Below are positions 47,954-57,689 of a stretch of DNA of 64,000 nt, in pieces. The DNA comes from Flammula alnicola. Taxonomy: Eukaryota > Basidiomycota > Agaricomycetes > Agaricales > Strophariaceae. Both the position numbers and the translations under genes were made by a program. Location of the stretch: contig JADNRV010000238.1 in assembly GCA_015499995.1 (NCBI GenBank), forward strand, positions 1 through 64,000. Reading direction: 5' to 3'. The first letter of the stretch is position 1, and each line of letters begins with the position of its first letter. The notes beneath the pieces were generated by a model, which saw only the letters and a program-made list of their open reading frames with translations, searched no databases and had not been told where the DNA came from.

Positions 47954-49314
47954 ATGATCATTTCATTTTTGCTGCTCCTACTGCCCATTCCCGTGAACGG
48001 GACAATAGTCAGATACAGAGCGACTTATTACCCTCGGCCTAAGGTTGAGACTCAGACGACCTATTCGCGACAACCTATCCTACCTGTCAATGTGACTCCT
48101 GTAACCCCAGCATCCACTGCATCTGGTTCTGATAAAAAGGACGCTGGTTCTCAGCCAGATCGCGAAGCTGGTCTGGATATCAAGATAAATTCGAATACCT
48201 CGTTGCCAGACCAGAATGTTGTGGTTGGTGTCAACGATGCTGGTGCAAGTACCGTTCCTGCTCTTACCGCTCCACCGACATTCTTCAGTGTGTTCAAAAG
48301 TGTTTGGAGAACTGAGGTAGGATTTATGTCTGGTCTTCATTCTTCGCTGGGCTCACTTTCTTTTGTAGCAATTCGAGGGCATCTTTAAAGGATTTTGTAC
48401 GTGTCCAGTTTCCAGACAATTTTCCATTACTCATGACCCGTCTTTGCAGTCCCAGCGCTATTTCTTAGTCTCCTTTTCGCCCGCTTCTATGTATCGCCTG
48501 CACCAGTCACATACCTCCACGACCGGTACACCGTTCTGCCCTACAACCTAGTCTACATCCCGTACCTAGTCGCGACCTACAGGTACTTTTCTCTCCCATG
48601 CATTGTCAACTTATACAGCACATCAGCTAACTATCCATGCTCAATTTTTGTTATCAAAGGATCATCGTGAACCCTCACAAATTCAGGCTAGCCGAGCCAA
48701 AAGCGATGTATCGCCTCATCTTCACAGAGTACGAGCGTGGACACCCATTTCGGTTTTTCCAATACTCGGGGCTTATCATGCCCTTACTCTTCGGCATCGT
48801 CTTCGACATGTTCGTTTACCAGCCTCTGAGCAAATATAACCTCCAAAGGCTCGGAGTGCCGTTCGACCTCCCCTCGGACGAGGTCTGGTATAATTTCTTC
48901 AAACATTCGAATTGGATATTTTGGGTTAGGCTGGCGGCGCATTTCGCCTTGCTCGCGCTGTGCGTTTTGCTGTTTACGCCTGTGGATGTGATCGTTACGC
49001 GTTTGGCTATGCAGCCTGTGCATGGCCCACCCCGCGCGGAACCGGCGGAAGAGAGGGATATGGAGAAGTTGTCGGCGGATGCTGCTGTTATTGCCCCGCC
49101 TTCTTATCTTCAGTGCGTCGTTTCTTTTGTTTCTTGACTGTGGCGCATACTTCTAATTCTCGTTTTCTTTACAAATAGCTTGATTACCGAACAGCAGCCT
49201 TATCTGGGCTTTGTTGATTGCTTCCAGAGGATCGTGAAGGAAGAGGGATGGGGTACCTTATACCGCTGCTGGTGGTTGACTGTCCTCGGATTCTGGATAC
49301 CCTTCATCCGTTAA
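47954..49314 (+). CDS. Mitochondrial-carrier-like membrane protein
   Basis: Five exons (47954-48316, 48369-48396, 48450-48582, 48660-49112, 49179-49314) give 370 residues. Hydrophobic segments alternate with matrix-loop-like repeats. QFEGIFKGF, and later PYLGFVDCFQRIVKEEGWGTLYRCWWLT, match the second half of the mitochondrial carrier repeat. FTPVDVIVTRLAMQP matches the P-x-D-x2-[KR]-x-R signature. Other repeats are strongly diverged, as in outer-membrane relatives such as Ugo1. The N-terminus (MIISFLLLLLPIPVNG) looks like a signal sequence and is followed by a 100-residue disordered part, which is unusual for a carrier. Substrate unknown. The 3' end faces the peroxidase gene 283 bp away. Confidence 0.72.
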
Positions 49315-49597
49315 GGTTTGCCAGGAAACCACGCCTGTATTTTAGCTAATCGACCTGGACTATAGGATTCTCTTTGTGTACTGTGCTTGTACTTGCATAC
49401 TGAGTAGCAGGTTTTCCGTCAATTTGATTTGAATCCATATTCATATTTATACCATAAGTAAGACCACATAAGCTCCATCAGTTAGATATGTATCTATTCA
49501 TACACGATTCACATTTATAACTACAGGTATCAACCTATTCATGACCCATCTGCATAATAAGCTTTACGCATCACAGCTTAGCTTCATCGGCGCGCAG

Positions 49598-50482
49598 TCA
49601 GAGGATCTTGGCGACTTCAGCATCAATAGCCTGGGGTGTCGTGGTGGATGCCCATCGGTGCACGACGTTGCCGTTCTTATCCACCAGGAACTTCTCAAAG
49701 TTCCACTATCATTCCGATCCTTGTCAGTACGTACAATCCCACCGAGTATGGAAATATATAGAAACGCACCTTGATGCGCGTAAGTCCCAGCAGTCCAGAC
49801 TTCTCGTTCTTGAGCCATTTGTACACCTCATTGGTGTCGTCCCCGTTGACGTCGGATTTCTTCATCAGGGGAAAGGTGACGCCATGGTTGAGCGTGCAGA
49901 ACTCGGCGATGCCTTTGTCGTCTTCGGGCTCTTGGCCGCCGAACTGGGGTGGGTCGGCAAGAGTCAGTTCTGAAGCTTGGATGTGCCCATAGCAGTGAGG
50001 AGGACGCACCTGGTTGCACGGGAATCCGAGGATCTCAAGACCTTGATCTTTGTACTTCTCATACAAAGCTTGGAGACCTAAGCAGACGGGTTAATGAGTC
50101 GACTCGTAAGCCCGTTAGCGCTCGTTGAGCACCTTTGTACTGCGGCGTGAAGCCACTGAAGATGAAGAAGAGAAGGATCAGCAAGTGCTTCGTCAGGGAT
50201 GGCAGAACATGTCATGCACCATTTCGAAGCAACGTTCACGATCAGCACCGTCTTTCCCTTGAGGTCGGCGAAGTCGTAGACCTTGCTGCCGGGAAGCTCG
50301 GCCTTCAAAGAGTAGAATCCAGACTCGGACATGGTCGAATAGGATGCGGAGCGACGAGCAAAATTTGAATGTGCAGAAACAAGAGCGAACGTGCGGAAAC
50401 CGTTATGGGCTGACCGAATACTTATGCAATTCCGGAAGTTGCTGAGCAATCGCACGGGATGGAGAGGCGTGATCGTGTGTAG
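49598..50482 (-). CDS. Glutathione peroxidase-like thiol peroxidase, possible mitochondrial and cytosolic forms
   Basis: Five exons: 50482 (or 50332)-50220, 50155-50133, 50077-50010, 49943-49770, 49705-49598. From the ATG at 50332 the protein has 161 residues. The peroxidatic Cys38 sits in NVASKCGFTPQY, Gln72 in FGGQ, Trp127-Asn128 in WNFEKF, and the resolving Cys84 in [12 protein letters not shown], as in yeast Hyr1/Orp1. The reading frame is open further upstream. From the ATG at 50482 it adds 50 residues with many arginines and serines, no acidic residue, and an RRSASYST end: a good mitochondrial presequence. Initiation at either ATG could supply both compartments. It reduces hydroperoxides, probably with thioredoxin. 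Confidence 0.9.
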
Positions 50483-50526
50483 CATTTGACTTATCTTCCG
50501 TATCACTCCCGCGACCCAATTATTTT

Positions 50527-50945
50527 GACGGGGTGCAAAATGTATGGCACATTGTTTAAATTTTGACAAGGATTTTCGCTAAGGCAAAATTTAATCAATA
50601 TCCTTCGATTTGCCGACGGCAAAATCTGGCCAAAATGTTAGGTTTAGATTTGATTTTGCTGTTGTCAAAATTGAACACTTTCCATACCTGCAAAAGTCCG
50701 GTAAAACTTGAAGTTTTACCAGACTTTTGCAGGAAGACTAAATTTCCATATTTTCATTCGGTCAAAAAATCCGCAAAATGTATGATTTCACAAATATTTC
50801 GCTAGCAGGCAAAATGTGGGCAAAATTCTAAATTTAGGACTGTGCAAAATGATAGCTTTTGCCACGTGATTTTACCGAATGTCAAAATGAAGTCTTTTGA
50901 AAAGATTTTGCCATTGTCAAAATATAACGTCAAAATGAATCGCGC
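50527..50945. repeat. AAAATG-rich element with a 23-bp hairpin
   Basis: GCAAAAT or GTCAAAAT recurs at least a dozen times on the plus strand. At 50687-50733 two 23-bp arms (starting CCTGCAAAAGTC) are inverted copies with one mismatch and a single central base. No ORF. It directly adjoins the peroxidase 5' end. Probably a small non-autonomous transposon or a remnant of one. Confidence 0.55.
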
Positions 50946-51120
50946 GCTGAGCGAGGCACTAACCAGTCGCTCAGCAAGTCGGGCGTCGCTCAGCGGCAAG
51001 ACATGACAATATCATATGGGCGACAAAATATAAGTACTAAATTAAGTACATTCACTGGCTGAAAATGATTTACCCGTGACCAACAATCAAGCGCCTAACA
51101 ACCAGCGACATAAATCATAT

Positions 51121-51660
51121 TTATTGTGGTGGCTGGACGGTCGAACTAACTGGTGTCCAATCCCATGCTTGCAGTCTTCCGTCCTCAGGAGATAGGGTAA
51201 GCATAGCGTCCATGGTAGGGTCGTAGTTCATGGCTTCATCGACGCTCTCACAGATCTTGTCAGCTTTTTATTTTCCGACTCCTTACTCGTAGGTGGTGTC
51301 GACGACCGGGCCGCATTCTCTGGGACGGCTCCAACAAAGGACAGGCACCCCACCTCCACGTCGGAGAAAGATGTAGAAATGCGTACTCGTCAGCTGGCCC
51401 ATGGTCGAGCCTGCAGGTGCGCGTTCGAGCTCTGGCACTGCCAAGGGAATGCCCTGCGGTCATCTCTCAGACGGCCTTCTAGATGGCTTTGACGTCGTCG
51501 GGATGGTGGGGATATTCTGAACGGAGCAGTTGTGGGCGATGGTCATGTTCTTCACGTGTCGTCGTCCCAGAGGCCGAGGTCGACGAGCTCGTGAAGGAGC
51601 CATGAGCAGGCAACTTGGGGTTTGCCTGCAAGAACACGACAGGAGTAAATGATAAATGAG
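51121..51660 (-). pseudogene. Fragment of ribonucleotide reductase large subunit
   Basis: On the minus strand SWLLHELVDLGLWDDDT is followed, after a frameshift, by KNMTIAHNCSVQNIPTIP. Further down come MGQLTSTHFYIF and finally a last-exon-like SVDEAMNYDPTMDAMLTL running to a stop at about 51121. The first blocks are the well-known region of class I ribonucleotide reductase (RNR1) near the end of the catalytic barrel. Frames change at least twice and most of the gene is absent, so this is a dead fragment. The assignment of the last block to RNR1 is by position only. Confidence 0.7.
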
Positions 51661-52500
51661 TCGAGTCACCTCGCTATGCAGATGGCGGACCGTGTGGGAC
51701 TCGCGCCTGGGATGAGGGACACTGAGGGAGTGGGGTTATGACCTAATTTCACACGACTGCAATTCATTGCCAGTTGTGGATAAGTACGAGGATCACTGGT
51801 CAGCCAGTTCAGGCCATCTTGAAGCTACGTTTGAAGGCCACTTCCGAGAACTATCGATGTCAAGGGAACCAAGACCATGGCGAGGGCGTAGTCAGTGGCG
51901 TAGTTTGACTTGACTCGAGGAGCGGGGAATAATTGATAATAGATCTGAATTTGATGCAACGAAATTGAGCTCGGCTGCACCTTCGTCGAGTAGTCGGTAG
52001 AAGAAATACACACCTAGGAAGATGACCGCTAACTCAGGTCACGCAAAGGCCAGCGAAATCTAGATATCTTTTCGGTGAATCCTCTTGAGCAAGTCGCGAA
52101 AGAGCGGGACGAGCGTCAAGAGACATTAAGTCTCTCAACTCCCAACTTCCCCCCCCAGAAGGTACAGAGGGGTAAAACGACGGCCAAGGCAAGGGGAAAG
52201 ATCACAGCCGCGTTTCCGCGCTCAAGATCCACAGCACGGCGAGTTAGAGTCCGCGGTGCCCTGTGATGCTGATGGTTCGAGGGACTTCAAGGTTGCAAGA
52301 GGAGAGAGCCAGCATCTGACCGAGCTACCCTCCTCTTATCAGGGTTCTGACCCCTGACTCTGGTCCTGAGATGGTGTCACCCTCCATAGAGAGGGAAAAT
52401 GGGTGCCCAGCCGAGGAGAGCTGAGCGATTAGCTCAGAGCATGGACGACGCGAGAGTGAGCGCAAGATAGTAGCATTCGATAAGAGGTGTGACTACGTGG
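51661..52500. repeat. Repeat block A, related to 56830-57465 and 61108-61530
   Basis: From about 51930 it holds a region matching 56985-57060 (TCGTCG-GTAGTCGGTA then GACCGCTAAC), and from about 52150 to 52500 a region matching 61108-61530. The matching part includes CACAGC-GCGTTTCCGCGCT, CAGCACGGCGAGTT, CTACCCTCCTCTTATC and CATGGACGACGC. All are in direct orientation. A stretch near 51655-51760 also resembles 63845-63970. No intact gene. Confidence 0.6.
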
Positions 52501-52871
52501 AAATGTTACATAAGTAAACAAATGTAAATTACGGAGTCATGCTGTTGTTACAGCTGTACGAAATTCTTGCACAAAGCATGGGTCGTAAAACATCAAAGAT
52601 CGCTCACTCTCTCGATACATTTTTCTTTGCAGGTCTTCAAGTGTCTAAACTTGCACAGAACTGATGTTTTTCTCCTGGCGGGTTTGGAAATTCTTGCGCG
52701 AAGAATGGGTTGGTCATAAGACACACCGTTGTAGTGCCCTGTCATCCAAAAAATTTCACCTTAGAGTAAAACATCAAGATGCACATCTTTCTCCTTCATT
52801 TCGACATCGAATACTAAGTTACACGAATGTTGCGGAAGGAAATCAATTTAACACATCACCGGAGTCAAAGG
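52501..52871. other. Spacer before the transposase 3' end
   Basis: 370 bp with no gene or clear repeat. Confidence 0.4.
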
Positions 52872-55800
52872 TCAAAGGTCTAAATTCCTCAGCAAGACAG
52901 AAATGTCCACGATCCCAGAGTCATTGTCGGGTACCACTGGTGGTGATACCTTTTCCAGGGAAATGAAAACAATGACTTTACGAGTGCCTCCTTGTGCAAT
53001 GACACCAGCAATGTCGCCCTCAATGGCGAGGGAGGCGCAATGGGCCCTGATGATTTCAGGCTTGACAATCTCGACGCCACCAAGTTCCGAAGACCAAATG
53101 GATGCCCCAATAGTACGAAACTGAGAGTTGCCATTATAAGGAGGTGGTAGGGGCTTGTAGCGACGAACTGCGAGCAGTGTATGTACGGTACCGGTGGCGC
53201 CTTGGATCCTCAAGATAGATCCGATGACACCGGGGGTGCCTACAGGAGTCGAGTTGTGGTTCAATAGAATGCACGAATTGCCAAAATGTTTGGATGAAAT
53301 AGTGTAGCGTAAACCGCCGATGGTCAGATGGGTTAAGAATTGAGCCTTCTCCGCCCGTAGGCCGTTGTTGTGCTGAAGCAGAATGGTTCGAAGAGACGAT
53401 GGGACTTTTGCAGCAGCTTGAGGGTTCCATTCAACTTCTGGTTCTGGCGGACCAGACATCAGAGCCAACGCGTCCAAATGAACGGTATCGCGAGTACTGA
53501 GATTGGTCAGTCTGCTGAAGATGGACTGGCAAGCAAGGATTGCAGGAGGGCACTGATTGGTCTTGTGGATTACAGCTCGGAGATTTGCAGACCGAGTGAA
53601 GCTTTCCGAGATCGTTTGTTCAAGTTGGCCTATCAGAGCGAACAATTAATAACTAGATTTGACGGAAGGAGCTAGATCAAACATACCGATTTTAAAGTTC
53701 GTCGGAATCCGTTCGAGCATACCGATCAGCCTCTCGAATGGAAATGTCCACCACGAATGAACGGGACCGAATCGGCGAAGATATTCATGCAAGTGCATCG
53801 CCATGTGGTGATTCGGACGAAATTGATACTGAGGAAATAGCCTCTTGATACCCTCCATATATGCCTTCATGTGGATAAGATATGCAGTGGCAATCGACGG
53901 AGATGTCTTTCTTGATGAAGCCAGAACAACGGCTGATATGAGAGATATCGTGACATCTAGAATTTCCTTGCATTTTTGCGAACGAGGATCATCAGAATTG
54001 CGGAGACCCCAAAGGCGGATCAAAGAAAGCGGAAGGTGCGTTATCCCAAGTGTTCTCCACTGATCTGCTTTAAGTTTTCCATGGGACGCACTTCCGAGAT
54101 TCGAAGGCACGGACGTGACCCATGTCGGTGTTGATATTTCTGACAAATCGGATCGAATCTGGCGCATTTCCTCCTCCGTCAATACTTGCCCGAGGCGAGT
54201 CGACGTGTCGGCACCTGTATCGCGATATTCGACTTGATCGAAACGCTGGATTTGGTATGAGCAAAGTATTTGACTTTGTAAAGGGAAAGAGGAAGACTAC
54301 TAACCCAATTAAGCAAGTCTTCACAGCAATGAACCTTGGAATACACAGCGTTCCCATTTTCATCCAGATAAGTCTGTTCATCGTCAACCTGAAGCTCGTC
54401 GCATGCGAATGCAAGAGAACGATGATGACATCTCATGAGCTTCTTTTCGACGTTTGCAAGGGAAGTCTGGATTTTGTCGTTCAGGGGACCTTGCAAAAAT
54501 GATTGCAAACTCCTGAGGGATTTCCGTTCGGGGTCTGTGAAGTCGCTTGGAGGTTCGGGGAATTCAATGGGAATAACAGCGCCTTCTGCTGTCTTGGCTC
54601 TGCCAATTCCAATAATACCATGGAAATGTTCTTTCACGAGACCAAGGAAGAGGTTATGCATGGCATCAACAACGACGCATTTAGCCAAGTCAAAATACGG
54701 AAGGCGCGAGAGTTCGGAGTATCGAATACCACTGGCCTGGAAAACGGCATGTTGGGATGAGGCATCAGGAGCTTTGGCAAAGGCATCAGAGGACTTTCGA
54801 CACTCGGCATTGGTCCTCCTGCGCCAAGATTCGTAGTTCGTGTTTCCGTAGCCCTCTCGAAATTTCGTGCAGTGACAAACGGAGCAGAAGTGCTGATGAT
54901 GAAACGATGCAAAGCCCGCTGTCTTCCGAGCAGCAGGAAGGTCAGAGACAACGGCGATAAGGGCACAACGCACGACACGACCGTTCGGATACTTGCAGGT
55001 GCGTGAAAACCGAACTCCTGGGTTCCAAAATTCAAGCAAATCGTCCACAATCGGTGTAAGATAATGGTTTAGCAAGTTCAAAGGTGGTTCCATCGGACCA
55101 GGGATTATGCCAGCGAGGAACATGTTTTCCGGTTTGTAACGTTCACTCATGGGAAGATTGAGACAAGCGAGCGATATGATCCCGATGGAGGCCTTTTTCC
55201 CTGCTTGCTTATTCAAATGAGGGTTGAAAAAGTCCACGCAAAGGCTGAAGGCATAACGACCTTCGCCATCACCGTCCATGTATAACTTCTTGCCATCGGG
55301 GCCGATGAAATTGCGGAGGAAGTCACCATCGAATATATCATCTATTTCCTCTGTTCGACTTGCATTTGTCTTCGCCCACGCAGCATCCATGAGATCTTCG
55401 TAGCCCGGACGCGAAACCAGTGCTGCGAGCCAATCTTTGAAGTCGAAATAAACGAAGGGTTTGATAGGAACCCGGATTTCGATATCCTTGACGATCCGAG
55501 GTCTTGTGAGAACTGTGCCGCAGGATGGGCCATTCGCAAATCGTTTGTGACTGCAGCGCTTTGGGTACTCTGCTATTGGACAGCCTTCCTTGTATATCGG
55601 CTTGTAGGTACGATGGCAGCCAGGGTGGGGGCAAACAGCATAGATTGTGCTTTTTCCATCGAGTTCAAACTGCCTCGTGGCTGATTCAGGATCCACTGGA
55701 AGATCACTTAATAATTTTGCTGTTTGAGGGGAGATTTCTGGTTGCGACCCGAGGAGAGCGAGTCAGAGAACACAGCCCATCATTTCTAGAACGAAATGGC

Positions 55801-56640
55801 ATCCAGATCGAGCGACCCTTGAGACGATCCGCAACACCACCATGGTAAATACTATCACTTGGATGACAGGATTCACCCCTTTCAGAATAGGGCGATAATG
55901 GTGGTCTGCAATGTGTGTAAGAAAACGCATGATTTTTGAGAAAAGATCAAAGCACTCACCAGACACGTACTCGGATGGGGCACCTGGAGTGCGGGGACGT
56001 TAGTATGTTGGTCAGCCAAGGTTGAAGCTTCTTTCCAAATCTTCCTGGCGGATTTGAGAGTTTCCAGTAGATTGTCGACATGCTCGCCAATGGCCTGTTT
56101 CGTGGCATCCACCTCATGAAACCCTGACTTGATGCCGTGGAGTTCAGAACGTAGATCTCTTGCAAGCTGTAGATCGTCCTCCAACGGAAATGGGTCATCG
56201 ACACGACAGGGAGACCCGAGACCTGTCAACACAGAAGAGCATTTGGAACTCAAATCGTGCACTTTGAGTTCCATCATCTTCAATCGATCCAAGAGCTCTG
56301 CCATGCGCTCTCTCCGAGAAGGCAGGATAGGAAATTTGGGCTGACGTTGCTGATAAATATGTGCATCCAGGATACCGACATCAGAAGGAGAGGCCGGTGA
56401 CATCGACCACAGTCGGCTCCCAGATTGTGTGGGGGGACCTGAGGCCTTGTCGGCGAGAGACATGGAAGAAACGAAGGTTGCTACGAGACTATCGGTATTC
56501 TGTAGGACATCGCTGTGGGCCTTTTTCCCTCCAAGCCGGTAATCGAGGATGAAATGCTTCTCCAGTGTCCGTTGGTCGACCTCCTGTCCGCCAGACGGAG
56601 CGCGGCCGCAGCCTTGACTGATACACTTGCAGAGTGGCAT
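52872..56640 (-). pseudogene. CACTA (Tnp2-type) transposase gene with an in-frame stop
   Basis: Exons on the minus strand: 56640-55984, about 55905-54305, 54245-53687 and 53629-52872. The start MPLCKCISQGCG with VDQRTLEKHF is typical of agaricomycete Tnp2 transposases. The second exon has YAVCPHPGCHRTY, the zinc-like HFCSVCHCTKF, and the signature DAMHNLFLGLVKEHFHGIIG of the transposase core. The third exon (WRTLGITHLPLSLIRLWG, HMAMHLHEYLRRFGPVHSWW) matches DUF4218. A TGA at 55765-55763 interrupts the frame between GCHFVLEMMGCVL and LALLGSQPE, and the first splice junction does not keep the phase, so the copy is probably dead. CACTA-type terminal repeats were not found. Confidence 0.82.
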
Positions 56641-57084
56641 CAGTAGTGGTTGGGCGACGTGTAACAGTTGAGTTGTAAAGTGATGAAGACAAAGACGGCA
56701 TGAAGATTATTTATATGTTGGTAAGGCTGCTGCGCGTCATTGTTCCATGGCCGGGAACAAAGTAACCAAACCGATACGCGATACGTTCCATCTTGAAAAG
56801 CGAAGCATTTGAAAATGTAAATACAAGGACATGCAGGGTCGGCCGTCACTGCAGTTGACTAGAGGCACCGTCAACATGGAAATGTTCCGAAGTGTGATCG
56901 CCTCTTCAGCAGGGCGATTCGGGAGGTTGCCATCGACGGCTCCGAACTCAATCAGGAGACCCACGTCCGTTAAAGGATTGGACGAAATAGAATTGAGGTG
57001 GGCGACGCCCTCGTCGGGTAGTCGGTAAAGGAATACACCAAGGGGGTCGACTGCTAACGCAATGCCCAAGGAAAGAGGGAGAAT
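56641..57084. other. Upstream region of the transposase with an unrecognised minus-strand remnant
   Basis: On the minus strand NAAVILPLSLGIALAVDPLGV and LTDVGLLIEFGAVDGNLPNRP form an open frame (up to 57315). A shorter relative is at about 51930-52010. The family is not recognised. It may be an accessory ORF of the element. Confidence 0.35.
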
Positions 57085-57410
57085 TACAGCAGCGTTTCGG
57101 GCTAGCGGACTGGTAGTTCGTTGAATGCTGGAAAACCGAGTCTTCGGTGGTTCGGATTGACCCATGAAGCTTGGATGGTGACAACGGTGTGCAGCGTCCG
57201 TCGCCCCAGTTGGCCCAACGAAAACAAAGGAGAGAACCACAGCAGCGTTCGCTAGCGGACTAGGAGGTCGTTGAATGCTGGAAAACCGAGTCTTCGGTGG
57301 TTCGGATTGACCCATGAAGTTGGGATGGTGACAACGGTGTGCAGCGTTCGTTCGTCGCCCCAGGTGGCCTAACGAAAACGAAAGGAAAAAATCACAGCAG
57401 CGTTTCCGCT
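57085..57410. repeat. Two 150-bp tandem units
   Basis: The block GTTGAATGCTGGAAAACCGA starts at 57119 and again at 57269, with GACCCATGAAG and ACAACGGTGTGCAGCG following in both. Both contain the CAGCAGCG-TT-CGCTAGCG motif of the repeat family that also flanks the BRR2 fragment. A third, partial unit continues to about 57410. Confidence 0.8.
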
Positions 57411-57470
57411 AGCGATTCATCCGTTTCCAAAACAAGATCCACAGCAGCGTTTCCGCGCTAGGACCTCATT
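57358..57470. repeat. Left direct repeat flanking the BRR2 pseudogene
   Basis: Matches 61108-61220 in the same orientation: CCTAACGAAAACGAAAGGAA, CACAGCAGCGTTTCCGC, GCGATTCATC, and a second GATCCACAGCAGCGTTTCCG. The two copies bracket the BRR2-derived sequence. Confidence 0.75.
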
Positions 57471-57689
57471 GGACAGATTTGCAGGAGTGAACGTATGATG
57501 GGTTGCACTTGCGCCTGCAGTCTGAAGACGCAACAGTCAGAACTGAGAAACATGATAACATGGATATTACCTACAAAAGCTTCGGGAAGCTGTGTACAAG
57601 TCGGTGCACCAAGCAACCAGCATGAGGAACACCGACAAGGTCGCCAATTTTTGGAGGGGTCAAGTCAAGTTAGCGGTACCAGGGCTATT

